64,000 nt of DNA from Massariosphaeria phaeospora (taxonomy: Eukaryota > Ascomycota > Dothideomycetes > Pleosporales), in contig JAADJZ010000038.1 of assembly GCA_011032825.1 (NCBI GenBank), positions 62,001-126,000 on the forward strand. Reading direction: 5' to 3'. The translations under genes and the position numbers were made by a program. The notes under the pieces were generated by a model. That model was not told the origin of the DNA. It saw only the letters and a list, made by a program, of their open reading frames with translations, and ran no database searches. Positions 40,719-51,312 of this stretch are shown piece by piece. The first letter of the stretch is position 1, and every line of letters starts with the position of its first letter.

Positions 40719-42327
40719 AGGACTCAAATACGCCTCAGTCGCGCAGATAGGCAGTGATGGCCCGCCTTGTCCAAAGCTTCTCCAACAAGGCCTGCGCCAA
40801 GAAGTCATTCAACGTGAAAAAGGGACTTGCATCCGCCAAGAAGACAATCAGGAATATAGGGATAGAAAAAATAGGCTGCCAAGAAGAACCGACATTAGAT
40901 CCAACGAACGCCGCCAAGCAATTTCCGGTCTTCGTACGCCCTGCACAGGCTGGCACGGCGTGCTGCGCGGTTGTGGCTTTGCTCTGCATTCACACTTTTC
41001 TTCTTCTAAAATCGCGTAGCCGTTTGAGTGTCAATGATCAAGGTGGTGCTAACGACAGCCCAACGCGGAGCGCGCTGGACAAAGTGCACATGAAAACAAA
41101 AGCGTCAACAAGGCAGACAGAGTCGTAGAGATAATTGGTCGCCCGCGAGAAAGCAATAACGGCGATCGTTTACTGCTTCGGGCTGATGCGTCGCCAAGCG
41201 CGCCCCTCGATATCTTAGCACCTTAGCACCGATGAGGGAGGTTCCAAGTCCAGACCTCGAACTTTCGACTCGACATCTACCAACACCAACTTACAGCGCG
41301 ATTTCCAGGGAAATGCTAAAAGACTCGCCTTGTCTTTCCACGATCCTGAAACCTCGTTAGGATAAGACCTTTGATTCGCGCGAGACGTTTTAAGGCCACC
41401 GATTTCGTGGAAGGCTCACCCCCATGCCAGAGATGATTGCTGAATGGCCGATGCGTAGTCAGACACCTCTCACCTTTACACGCTGTATTAGCAATACCAT
41501 GTTTGCTTAATACACCACCTCGGCCTTGGTCAGCTAATACTAAGTTCCAATTCTCCTGAATGATGTTTGGGAGTAATCGGGATTGAGTAGGTAGTGTCCA
41601 TTATCGGTAATGGACGGTCCATGGACTGCAGTGCTCACATTTGCTAGCAAGCATCGCTGCGGGCTAAATCCATCCGACTGCACGGAGTAAACGAGCCTGG
41701 ATGTCGCATTCGCCAGATGATCAGAGCTGGAAATTCAGAGAATATGAAATCCAAAACCGACGATGGAAATTGTAGATAAAGGTCCGATCGGGCGAGCATG
41801 CATGTTTCGGGAGTCGGAAGATATTCCTTAAACAGGTAATGGTATGTCAAAGACGGAAGTGATTTTTTGGCCAATGGACAGACGCAGCATCCGAAGAAGG
41901 CATCCTAATCCTGTATACGCGAAATGCTCGAAATCTTCACGGGCAATCCGATTTGTATGAAAAATTCGCTACCGCAATTGGCGACATGAGCAAACGAAGT
42001 ACCCGGAATCTGGCACGTCGTGTCATACCTCCTCCGATCATCGATACAGCGACCCGTCGCAAACAAGCATGCAACAACCTATCAACGAATAAACTGGCCT
42101 AGGCGAGGAATGAGGGGAAGATGGAGACAAACGAAAATGCGCGAAGCGCTCGCGCAATATGCGTCCGCGAGTGAGGTGTGAACACGAGTTGCCCGCCTGA
42201 TTGCACTGCAGTGTAACCAGCTCTCTTGGTTGAGAAAGCAGCGACTCGAATACACTCCTCAGCACCTAATCGTTATACAACTGTCCCCCTTCTCAACTAG
42301 AGCCTAGACTACTGTGTAGTAAAAACC
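40719..42327. other. Gene-poor region
   Basis: 1.6 kb without a supportable gene. Frames at 40627-41128 (Lys-rich, one hydrophobic stretch) and 41644-42265 are short and without domains. The last 100 bp are probably the aldoxime dehydratase promoter. Confidence 0.45.
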
Positions 42328-43410
42328 ATGGCAGCAAACAATCTTGACACGGCGATTCCCCTTCATCTTCGCAAAGAGCGTACGACGACTCCGGTGTTAT
42401 CGCCAAACTTTGTCCCGCCTTACCCTTCCTATGCCTCGCTGTTTCCGACGTCCATCGAGCAGATCGTGATGGCTATTTTAGGTGTCCAGTACCACTCGAA
42501 AAAGATATCGTATCCCACTCCTGAAATCGCGATGCTCACTTCCTTTCTCGCTGGCGGTTCTGATGCCACACATCCTTCTTTCTGGGAACCAGCTTCGATG
42601 ACCGATGAGTTGGGATGCTATAATATCGCTATTATTGCATACTGGCCGAGTTTTGCCCTGTACCAGGAGTGGAGGGAGGAATCGGGGTTTGCAAAGTGGT
42701 GGGATGGCCTCGTGGCTGTACCAGAGGCCCATGGATGGTTTCTGGAGGTGCTTTCGCCGACCGTCGATCGTTGGGAGACCATCAATTCCACAATGGATAT
42801 CAAGGACGGCGGATCGACAATGAGAGATGGCCTTAGCGAGGCGGTGAAAGAGCATGGGTATTGGGGGAGCACGCGGGATAGACTGCCGATAGCTCAGGTT
42901 GACGGACTCCATGGCGAAAAAATTGTAAATGATGCAAAGCGAGACGAAGGTACGACGAAGGAGAAGAAGCGAGTATCTGGCAAGAAGAACTTATGTGTGA
43001 TCCGCTCCGGGCAGGATTGGTCCAGCACCGCACCAGACGAACGGCAGCTTTACCTAGAAAGCATGCATCCGGTACTGATCAAAGGCATGGACTTCCTGCG
43101 AGACCATGGTGCTGAGATTGGATGTTACAGCTGTCGGTTCATGGACATTATTGACGTTGAGACGGGCGCAGGCGGTAAGAAGAGGACATTCGGGCTCGCG
43201 TACTTTGACGAGTTAGCGAGTCTGGAAAAGTGGAGCAAGTACCACAAGACGCATCTCGACATCTTTGGTGGGTTCTTGAAATATGCGAAGCGGTTGGGCG
43301 AGAATATGACCTTGAAGCTTTGGCACGAGGTTCTGGTGTTGGAACCTGGACAACAGACATTCGAGTACGTGGGATGCCACGCAAAAACAGGAATGTTGGG
43401 TGTGATATGA
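42328..43410 (+). CDS. Haem-containing aldoxime dehydratase
   Basis: Single exon, 360 aa, the usual family length (about 350-380). Aldoxime dehydratases (OxdA/OxdB, phenylacetaldoxime dehydratase) convert aldoximes to nitriles with a directly substrate-coordinating haem. Seen: IPLHLRKERT near the N-terminus, MAILGVQYHSK, YWPSFALYQEW, HGYWGSTRDRLP (conserved active-site Arg region), GCYSCRFM (active-site Ser region) and LAYFDELASLEKWSKYHKTH followed by LDIFGGFLKYA, whose His is the likely proximal haem ligand. LKLWHEVLVL carries the candidate distal His. All positions needed for activity appear present. No nitrilase or cytochrome P450 lies nearby, so the nitrile pathway is not clustered here. 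Confidence 0.93.
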   Translation: MAANNLDTAIPLHLRKERTTTPVLSPNFVPPYPSYASLFPTSIEQIVMAILGVQYHSKKISYPTPEIAMLTSFLAGGSDATHPSFWEPASMTDELGCYNIAIIAYWPSFALYQEWREESGFAKWWDGLVAVPEAHGWFLEVLSPTVDRWETINSTMDIKDGGSTMRDGLSEAVKEHGYWGSTRDRLPIAQVDGLHGEKIVNDAKRDEGTTKEKKRVSGKKNLCVIRSGQDWSSTAPDERQLYLESMHPVLIKGMDFLRDHGAEIGCYSCRFMDIIDVETGAGGKKRTFGLAYFDELASLEKWSKYHKTHLDIFGGFLKYAKRLGENMTLKLWHEVLVLEPGQQTFEYVGCHAKTGMLGVI

Positions 43411-43508
43411 GGTGACCGTGTACAGGTAGCAAAGCGGATAATGGTTAATGTGTGTGTGGTAGTGGAACCGGATATAACACACCAACTGCTGAATTGCGAG
43501 CATTACAG

Positions 43509-45179
43509 CTATAACTTGCTCAGAAGCGCTTTGAGCGCCGCATGGTCCTCTTCCCTGCAATCCGGATACGGCTCCACTCGGGTCAACCAGTCTGGGTCGT
43601 TCCACAACACTGGACTCTTCCTCTTCCACACAGGTGCATAATCTGTCCTCATATCATCGTAATGTAAGTACATCTCCTCGAATATCTCGGTCTCAAGAGA
43701 ATGCTCTGTGTCCCAAGGCAGGATAGGTAAGGACATACGGTTTCTATTTGGGGCCCTAGGAATTGTGGTGTGATTCCATTGCTTTGAGCTTCCAAACTTG
43801 AAGATTCGTAGGTGTTTCAACTGCTCGCCGAACCGCGGGAAAACCTCGTACCACCGACTCCGAAATTGTATGAAAGTCAGTGCTTCCCCAAAGCCGTCTT
43901 GTATAGCCTCTTGTTTATTGGCATAAATTTCATCATGCTTAGAGTGTTCCATTGGGTCTTTCGGGTAGCCTTCCTCATCGAGCCAGTTCTTGATGACGAA
44001 GACGGCTGAATATTGGATGGAACAGTGATCTAGATGGAGCTCTTGAAGAGTGTTCCAGTGCGATAATATCCAATCAAAAGGCCATTCATGAGAAAATATG
44101 AAGTGGCCGAGGGTGAGCGAGCTCAGGTTGGCAAAATGTATAGCCCGAAAATCCACTTTAGGAAGTCAGCCCATTCCGAGGTCCGAATACAAAACAAGCC
44201 GTTTAAGGTTCGATTGCGCTGGGTATAGAAATCGTTGTGGAAAACTTTGCCAGAAGTCGACACACGCTTCGCTCTAGGAGAAATTAGCCTAGAGTGCTGT
44301 GATATCATAAGTGTACTCACCTTGCGATTAGTTTCAGAGTCGTGCTGAATCTCCTCATGAACGACACTGAGACGTAGGGATTCCAAACCTCCAAGGGTAC
44401 GTTGGAACAAATCTTCAAACGAGCCCCATTCCCACCCATAGATACACATGAGCCTGGAGTTGCCTGGCCAGTGTCAGAGTGCAAGGCTCCGAATGCGTTG
44501 ATCGTCTAACAGAGGAAGCAGCTTCATCAAGGTTTCTGTTCTAAAGTCTTGTTTCTGAAATATGTCCTCCGGGCCCATTCGATAATCGCTGTCCGCGTAG
44601 TGGCGGTCAAAGCACAAGGAAATGCTAGCAAGTTTGGGAAATTCCCCCATTCTTTTCATGCAATCATCATAAACGTCGTCAAACTGTGGGGTTGGCATAC
44701 CGTACTCTGTGTTGCTAATCGAAGGATGTAAGTCCTGTGCCACTGTCAGTTAGAAACACACTTAGCTAAAAGAAAACCTGGATACTTACGCAATGAGTCT
44801 CGCAAGTGTATATTACAACCTTCTTGACGTAAGTCTGCAGCACGTCGTCGTCAAGAATATGCTTGAAGACTTGAGAGTCGTATCCTCCCATCGACTTGGG
44901 AGGGCCCGGTTCTCCTCCAGTACTACCACTTTTCTCCTCCCACCAGTGCGCATACAAAGTCACGGTCGAAAAAAGAGCTTGCACCGCAACATAGCTGATC
45001 CGTCGATTGACGAGCCGTACGTTGGCGACATCAACTTTCTTGTGGAGACAATCGATAATCTTCGACAACAACTCCGTAGGTAATGAGCTGAGGAGATCTA
45101 TGGTTCGGGCTTGTTCGAGGCGAAAAATGCGCGAGATGTTGAGTGTGGAAGCCGCCAGGCGGATCCTTAAGTGCGACAC
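43509..45179 (-). pseudogene. F-box/leucine-rich gene with two in-frame TGA codons
   Basis: Three exons fit in phase: 45179-44790, 44734-44321 and 44273-43509 (523 codons). Exon 1 carries an F-box-like segment (IDLLSSLPTELLSKIIDCLH, VANVRLVNRRISYVAVQALF). Exon 2 has LRR-like helices (GEFPKLASISLCFDRHYADS; LGGLESLRLSVVHEEI). Exon 3 has LKRLVLYSDLGMG and IHFANLSSLTLGHFIFSHEW. Within this otherwise continuous frame are TGA at 44476-44474 (between RIRSLAL and HWPGNSRLM) and TGA at 44168-44166 (between SDLGMG and LPKVDFRAIHF). There is also no ATG in frame before the F-box; the frame opens at a GTG. A decayed F-box gene is the simplest reading. A shorter functional gene using part of the locus is possible. 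Confidence 0.7.
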
Positions 45180-45618
45180 AGCTTCGCCACATGCTCAGCA
45201 TCACGCCGCACCGAACCTGCGCGGTTCAAAATGCACCCATGCTAGACCACAACCGATAGGATGTGGACAGCTCTGGATGAGCTGCTGCCTCGTCGCTCCA
45301 TGGTGCGGGCGTCTAGGCACATTGTCGGCGAGGCACTAGGCGGCGGTCCCGGGTGGATAATGGTTGGAAAGGTCTCTGGTGTACGTTCTAATCAAACAGA
45401 TGGGCCAGACCTGCGTGTTGTAGCGAAATTCTGACGATGGACAAGACGGTCGGAGAGGCGGTGGTGTGGCTTCAGAGGGGAAAATCAAAGTGATCTATGA
45501 ATTTTTCTAATGATGTCAGGCTCCCGTCTTGTCCCCGCACACACCCAAGACAACCCAAGCAATTTATCCTTTATAGATCTCAACTACGTGCGTCGGGGTA
45601 TAAATGCACAGGAAAGAC
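45180..45618. other. Intergenic, nothing recognised
   Basis: Between the broken F-box gene and the 3' end of the aldolase gene. A missing first exon of the F-box gene could lie here, but I could not find one with a matching donor. Confidence 0.4.
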
Positions 45619-46566
45619 TCAGCTCTCAAAAACCCCAGTGTTTACCCCACCCTCGTACTCCAGATCGGGCTGGAACTCCCAGTATAGGCTCTCGGGTTCG
45701 CTTGACATTTTGAACGTGTAAGCGGCTGTCTCGTCGTCGATAAGGATCTTCGTTAGACCGTTGGCAGCTGCCGCGTCGACCATGAGCTGGATCTCGCAGG
45801 AACGCTCCATGAGTGTGTAGAGAAACGCAGCTTCGTCGACGGTGTCGCCGACAGTCTAAGAGGGTCAACGATATGCGCGACGAGAGTAAGAGCTTGCACT
45901 GACCAGTAGTCCATGGTTCCTCAATATCAACCCCTTGCCCTTCGGCCCTAGAGCAGCCGCCATCCGCTTACCTTCCGCTTCCGAAAGCACCACACCCCCA
46001 TGCTCATTGTAGACGGCCTGAGCATCGCCGTAGAAGTAGCACACATCCTGATTAATCATGTCCAGCTTCTTGCCAAATGCGCTCCATGCCTTGCCAGCTT
46101 TGCCATGGCAATGGCACGCAGCATGGACATCCGGCCTCGCCTTGTGCACCGCCGAGTGTATCAGGAAGCCAGCGGCATTTGCCGGTCGGCTCGTGTTCCC
46201 GCCCACGACCTTGCCGTCGTAGTCGACCAAGACCATGTCGGATGGCTTCAGCGTCGCAAAGTGTTTGGCGAGCGGGTTCGTCCAGAAGGTGTGGGCATGC
46301 TCGGGGTCGCGCACGCTGATGTGACCGGACATGCCCTCGGTCAGGCCTTTGGCCGCGAAGACCCGGAAGGCGCCGGCCATGTGCTCGAGGATCCAGGCGC
46401 GGTGCTTGTCGTGGGACGAGAAGAGGGGGATGCCGGGGAGGGGCACGCCCTGGCTCATGGCTTCGAGCGGCGTCTTCTCCCTGGCCTCTTCCTGCTTCGA
46501 GCCGTGGACGACAAGTTTTGCCTGGGGAGCCGCAACCAGCTCAGTCGAGACGGCGGAGGGTGCCAT
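45619..46566 (-). CDS. Class II aldolase/adducin domain protein
   Basis: Two exons, 46566-45904 and 45855-45619, joined in phase 0, give 299 aa. The class II aldolase/adducin fold is shown by MAGAFRVFAAKGLTEGMSGH followed by ISVRDPEH, FWTNPLAKHF, the metal-binding pair in AACHCHGKAGKAW and the third His in LILRNHGLL. DEAAFLYTLMERSCEIQLMV is the conserved C-terminal helix. The set of three zinc His plus the Glu region suggests an active metal enzyme or a structural adducin-like protein; fungal relatives are mostly uncharacterised (some called meiotically up-regulated). A cytosolic sugar-phosphate aldolase or decarboxylase role is possible but unproven. Confidence 0.88.
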
Positions 46567-47818
46567 TGCGTATTCTTGCTGTTCGGAGTTTTTAAAGACG
46601 AAATGTGTTGCTTTCTGATGGTAAGCGGGCAGTTGGTTAGTGTCTGAGGGTTATGTGGGGTCTAAAGATGCCCGCCGTCTTATGTATGCTCCATGCCGAC
46701 CGATTGCTGGAGTGCCGAACCGGCTCTGTAGTTCATTGGAGTCTGGAAAGACCTTCCAAATCAGGGTGGAGTAGGGAGAGATGTCGAAGAAAGGGCGCGT
46801 CTGCCGTCCACACGAGATGATCGGCAAGTCGATTCGAGCCAACTCTGAAGTGGGGTTGAAACGTGGCGCGCTAGACGCGGGCTGTCCATCGCAGGTCTCA
46901 CTCCGTATCGCTGATGATGCTGCAGGTGGAATTCTCGCCGGGCAAGACAATGGAGAGAAAGTCGTTGCCGTGGGTTATTTGGCTTCAAGGTTTCGATGAT
47001 TCCGGTCCCGGTTCCACACCAAGCCACTATTTGTGGCGCTGTGGCTGTGCGTACCTTCTCCAGCAGCTGACATAATTCGTTGGATTTTAGGCGATCCTCT
47101 TGACAGCCTCGGAGATTCGAGGAACAGGTAGGTAGTCTACCTCTATCTTTACAAAGCCCTGCTGTATCTACTATAATAGGTATTGTCTAACTGATAGTAT
47201 GTACTTGTAGATGGGCGTCGGAAACGAACGATGCCCCAGGGCGGTGCGATTCCAATCCTTCCTCCGGTCCCGCTCCGAGGCCCTTCCTCCTCACCACACC
47301 ATCCCTCCATCCCGGATCAACTTTTCTGTCTCTTACTCCGAAGATAGACACCTAAGTACTATCAACACCATAGCCCAGACGATTAGGCATGCCAGCTTGC
47401 TCAGTCGGACGGTGTTTGTTTGAGGTTTCAATAGCCACCGTTTTAGTCAACGAGTCTTTCCACATCATGCGATCTCCTTCGTGCCCTGATTTATCGCCGG
47501 CTTCACGCAAAACGAAACTGCTACGTCTAGTCCGCAGCGGCCTTGTGAGGCGAAGCTCACCTGCATTGTTGCCTGGTTTCTCGAAGAACCACCAATCACA
47601 ACATTGTACGCACTCGCGAGTTTCGGCTGCGTACACGCAGCTTATTTATAAACCCAGCGTTGCGCAACCCGGGTGTAAGGTGCTATTCTGAGCAAATGCC
47701 GGACTTCGTTGGATTTTACATTTCACAGCAGCCTTTAACAACGCAGGGCATGGGACTTCATTGATAGAAACATATTTCGACTTTTTCTACAGCAGCGCAC
47801 TACTTGACGAGAACCACC
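46567..47818. other. Intergenic with inverted copy of repeat family 1
   Basis: Divergent space between the aldolase gene and the C2H2 regulator. Contains repeat copy F (47110-47192). Other open frames overlap and lack support. Confidence 0.5.
47110..47192 (-). repeat. Dispersed repeat family 1, copy F, reverse orientation
   Basis: Read on the minus strand it gives TTAGACAATACCTATTATAG, TAGATACAGCAGGGCTTTGT, AAAGATAGAGGTAGACTACC and TACCTG, matching the first two thirds of copies A-D. It lacks the CTGTCAAGAGG end. It is the only inverted copy seen. Confidence 0.7.
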
Positions 47819-50674
47819 ATGCGAACTGTTGCAGTAGATCATAGCGAACGGCCAGATGAGGTTTCGATGAACTACGCCAGACAAAATGAGTGCTCCGAGG
47901 TCAAAAAAACTATCCGACTCCCTAGAAAGCATGGCGAGAGGTCGTTAAAGACTGTTATTCAAGGCGAGGAGAATAGTGAAGTCTACGGTACGTCCGCCGT
48001 ATCAATCAAGCTACCTAGGATGCTAATATGGCCATTGTTACAGACCCAGCAGAAAACCATCCATTGTCTTATTTAATCGATGATTATCTGGTGGACACGG
48101 ATCCTATCGAGCTCCCGGCATCCAACCCGGACTGGACGTTTCTACAACCGGTCGAAGGGACCGCATTCCCAGACTGTCCAAGCCTGGCCAGCGGTAGCAC
48201 AGTGAGCAGCCGCAATTCCTCCACCAGATCCACCAAGTCCCTCAGATGGCACGGGTCGGAGTACATGTTGAATGGAGATGCTGAGCCTGCAACCGGAGAA
48301 CGGTGTCCCATGCCGGATTGCAATCGAGTTTTCAAGGACTTGAAATGCCATTTATTAACTCATCGAACCGAGCGACCCGAAAAGTGCCCCGTCGAGACAT
48401 GCGAATATCATGTCAAAGGCTTTGCCAGAGCCTATGATCGTATGAGGCATACCTGCACGCATTTCAGAGGCACTATGACATGCGGATTCTGCGCCGACTC
48501 GGGTGATACTGCTCAAATACATTACAATAACGTCTACGTATTCTCTAGGCATTTGACCAGCGTCCACAAAGTCACCCAGGTATCGGCAGCTCGTAGAGCG
48601 CAACTACTGCAAAGGACAACTACCGCCAATACTGTCCCGCAGCCATCTCCGCATACGCCAAGTGCGACCTGTACGATGTGCTCAGAACCGTTTGACGCCC
48701 AGGGATTCTATGAACACCTTCTTGGTTGCGTCCTTCGCCAGGTTACTCGGGACTTGGTGGATGTCCAAGAAAATCGGCAAGTTTCCCAAGAAAAGAAGGC
48801 AGCTCACCGGAACGCTTTCATAATAACGGACGAGAACTTGAGGCTTTCGACTCCCACTGAGGCATCCTTTCACCTGTCGGAACCAGTGACAACGGCTTTA
48901 GAGCAAGTCGTCCCACGGGACGAGGACTCTACAGAATGCAGGGAAATTGCCGAGCTCACGGCATCCTCACGCTGTCTTTCTTTAACTTCATCGTCAAACG
49001 AGATCGGATCCTCAGGCGAAGAAACCGACTGGACTGAGGACGCCGGCTCACCCGAAAGCGAGGTAGATGTCACCAGCGTCCGCCCCATACTATCGCCTGT
49101 CAAGCAAAGACTCGTCGACCGTATCATGACGGAATTTCATCGCCTGTTCGATCAAAGTCACAGTAACAACAGGACACATAATGGGAGCAATCCTTCTAGC
49201 AGCGCATACCGACCGGGTATTTCATCAAGCGGCTCGTCGACTTACTCGAGTGCGTCATTCATATCTCGCAAACGTAGCCTCAGTGGCGGCGGCTCTCCTC
49301 CACCCAACGAAGACGGAGATGATACTCATAAGCGTCGCAGACCGGACTCGAAGCTGTCCAACGGCAAGCAGCCAGTGCCCGAACTACGGTTTGCGTGTCC
49401 ATATTACAAGCGCAATCCCGGGAGGCATCAGACGTTTACGTCTTGTCGCGATCCTGGGTTCATCACCGTTGCGCGATTGAAGTAGGTCTCCAGTTCGTCT
49501 TCAAACAACTCCACTAACGCTCAACTAGAGAACATCTCTATCGCCGACATCTCCTACCGATTCAATGCCACCGCTGCTGCGCGACATTTACCAATGAGCC
49601 CAACCTTCGCGAGCATCAACGCGATCTCCGCGGTTGCGAAATCCGCGAGCAGATTCCGCTTGAAGGCTTCAACAAAGACCAAGAGCGAAAGCTGAAGAGC
49701 AAAAGACGCAGTCTGGTCTATCAGAGTGAGGAGGATAAGTGGAAGATTGTGTATCGTATCTTGTTTCCTGATGATAGTGAGATAGATATGCCGTCGCCTT
49801 GTGAGTACTTTTCGTCAGCTTTTGGAGAGACACGATTCATTTTCCATCCCTTCCCTCTCCAGTGCTCCAGCCACCATACTCTGTTCAGGCCGCCTGCAAT
49901 ATACGGTATAGCATTAACAACATCCTAGACATTTCCTACCAGCCCCATACTGGTGCAGAAAACGAGCCCTCCAACATCGCTCGCTTCCAGGAATTCTCCC
50001 GCTTAGAACTCCCGCGCCTCGTCCGCCGCACCCTCGAAGTCGTCGTCGAGGAAGAGGCCCAGCCTCTTGAGGATAAAATGAAAGACCGACTCGTCGAAAT
50101 CGTAAAGGAATGTCAGACGCAACTCTTATCCATGTTTCAAAGCGCTGGCAGCTCTTCAAGTAGCGTAGCTACCGCCAATGTGCCGGAAGCGGGAACAGAA
50201 GCAACAACAAACGACGGATGGCCACATATAAGGACGGATTTGGCTACGAACATGTCTTTCTCGAGATTCGACTTTTTGAACGCTACTGCAACGCAGAGCT
50301 CAGCAACAGCCTCCGCGCCCCAAGACACGTTCACAAAACACGACGTGTCCGACTCTCCCGATTCTGGATACGATTCTACCTACAATTATCCCTCTTTGCC
50401 AGCTATCCACATACCGCAAGATATGATTTTTGCCACGGATAGCATCGCATTCCAGCAGGATCCTGCTTTTCACCAAACAACATTCGACCAGGCCGCATTT
50501 GAGCAGGGCATTTCCGGCAACGAGCATGTGGACTTGGGCGGGTACTACGGCCTTTTCGAGAACCAAAACGCGAGTGCGAGTTTTGGGATCGAGGACCTGG
50601 GGATGGATGCTTCGGCTATGCTGTCAGTGGGTCATTCGTATGGCACTGGGATTAGAAGCGGGAGAAGCTTGTAA
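47819..50674 (+). CDS. C2H2 zinc-finger transcription factor (896 aa)
   Basis: Four exons, 47819-47987, 48044-49481, 49529-49800 and 49863-50674, sum to 897 codons. Zinc-finger region 1 (about residues 145-200): RCPMPDCNRVFKDLKCHLLT, HRTERPEKCPVETCEYH, and a MTCGFC unit. Region 2 spans the second intron: FACPYYKRNPGRHQTFTSC, EHLYRRHLLPIQCHRCCATF, then EHQRDLRGCE. This CPYYKRNP...C...EHLYRRH...C-x2-C...H...C layout is a common fungal C2H2 type often linked to NACHT or unknown partners. A Ser-rich region carries RKRSLSGGGSPP and KRRRPDSK, a likely nuclear signal. The C-terminus is Ser/Gln/Phe-rich and acidic, like an activation domain. A shorter start at 48028 is possible but would skip exon 1. 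Confidence 0.85.
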
Positions 50675-51312
50675 GGGTCGGGCTCGGGGAAGGCGCATGG
50701 GAGGTTGTTCAATTGGACTCGCACGTAGAGGAACAGGCGTTCCATACGTAACAGTACGCACGGTAGAGGCTGGACCTCGATATAAGGTGTTCTGGCATGG
50801 TGGGTCGTTGATTGACAGTGGAAGCTAGGTGGTACGTGAGCAAGGTGCGGAGGGGCGCCTTCCATATCAACATACTTGGAAGATGGGATACGCCCGGTAG
50901 ACTGCGCAGGGAAATGAAACATATGCAAACTACCTAGTTGTTGTCCTTAATACTAGTAAATACTTGGGACCAAGGTGAAGATGAAGTTGCAGTTGACCCG
51001 GCGAGGTCGGAGGAGGTCGGACACGGTGCGCAGGACGGCGGTGCTGGGCCCTGAAGTCTGGGTTGCTCCACACTGCCCGCTGCCCGCATCAGACGGCATC
51101 AAGAGGATGAGAGACTACGAGACAGGTGCTGGAGATTCGTCTCTACTACGAGCATGCATTATTGAAAGCGTCCAACGACTGGGCTCTCTCCTTATCGCGG
51201 GCAGCCCTCACACATCAGCCGTCAACTGCTTGCTGCCCCGCTCGGCCCGGCAGCGAACATCGTCCATCGACGACCTGGGCGTCATGTCCGCCGCTTCACC
51301 ACCGCTTTTTTC
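50675..51312. other. Intergenic between two regulators
   Basis: Same-strand space between the C2H2 and Zn2Cys6 genes; nothing recognised beyond presumed 3' flank and promoter. Confidence 0.45.

Noticed and set aside
40627..41128. Two overlapping 124-130 codon frames
   Set aside because: They overlap in different frames with Lys/Arg-rich translations and no recognisable domain.
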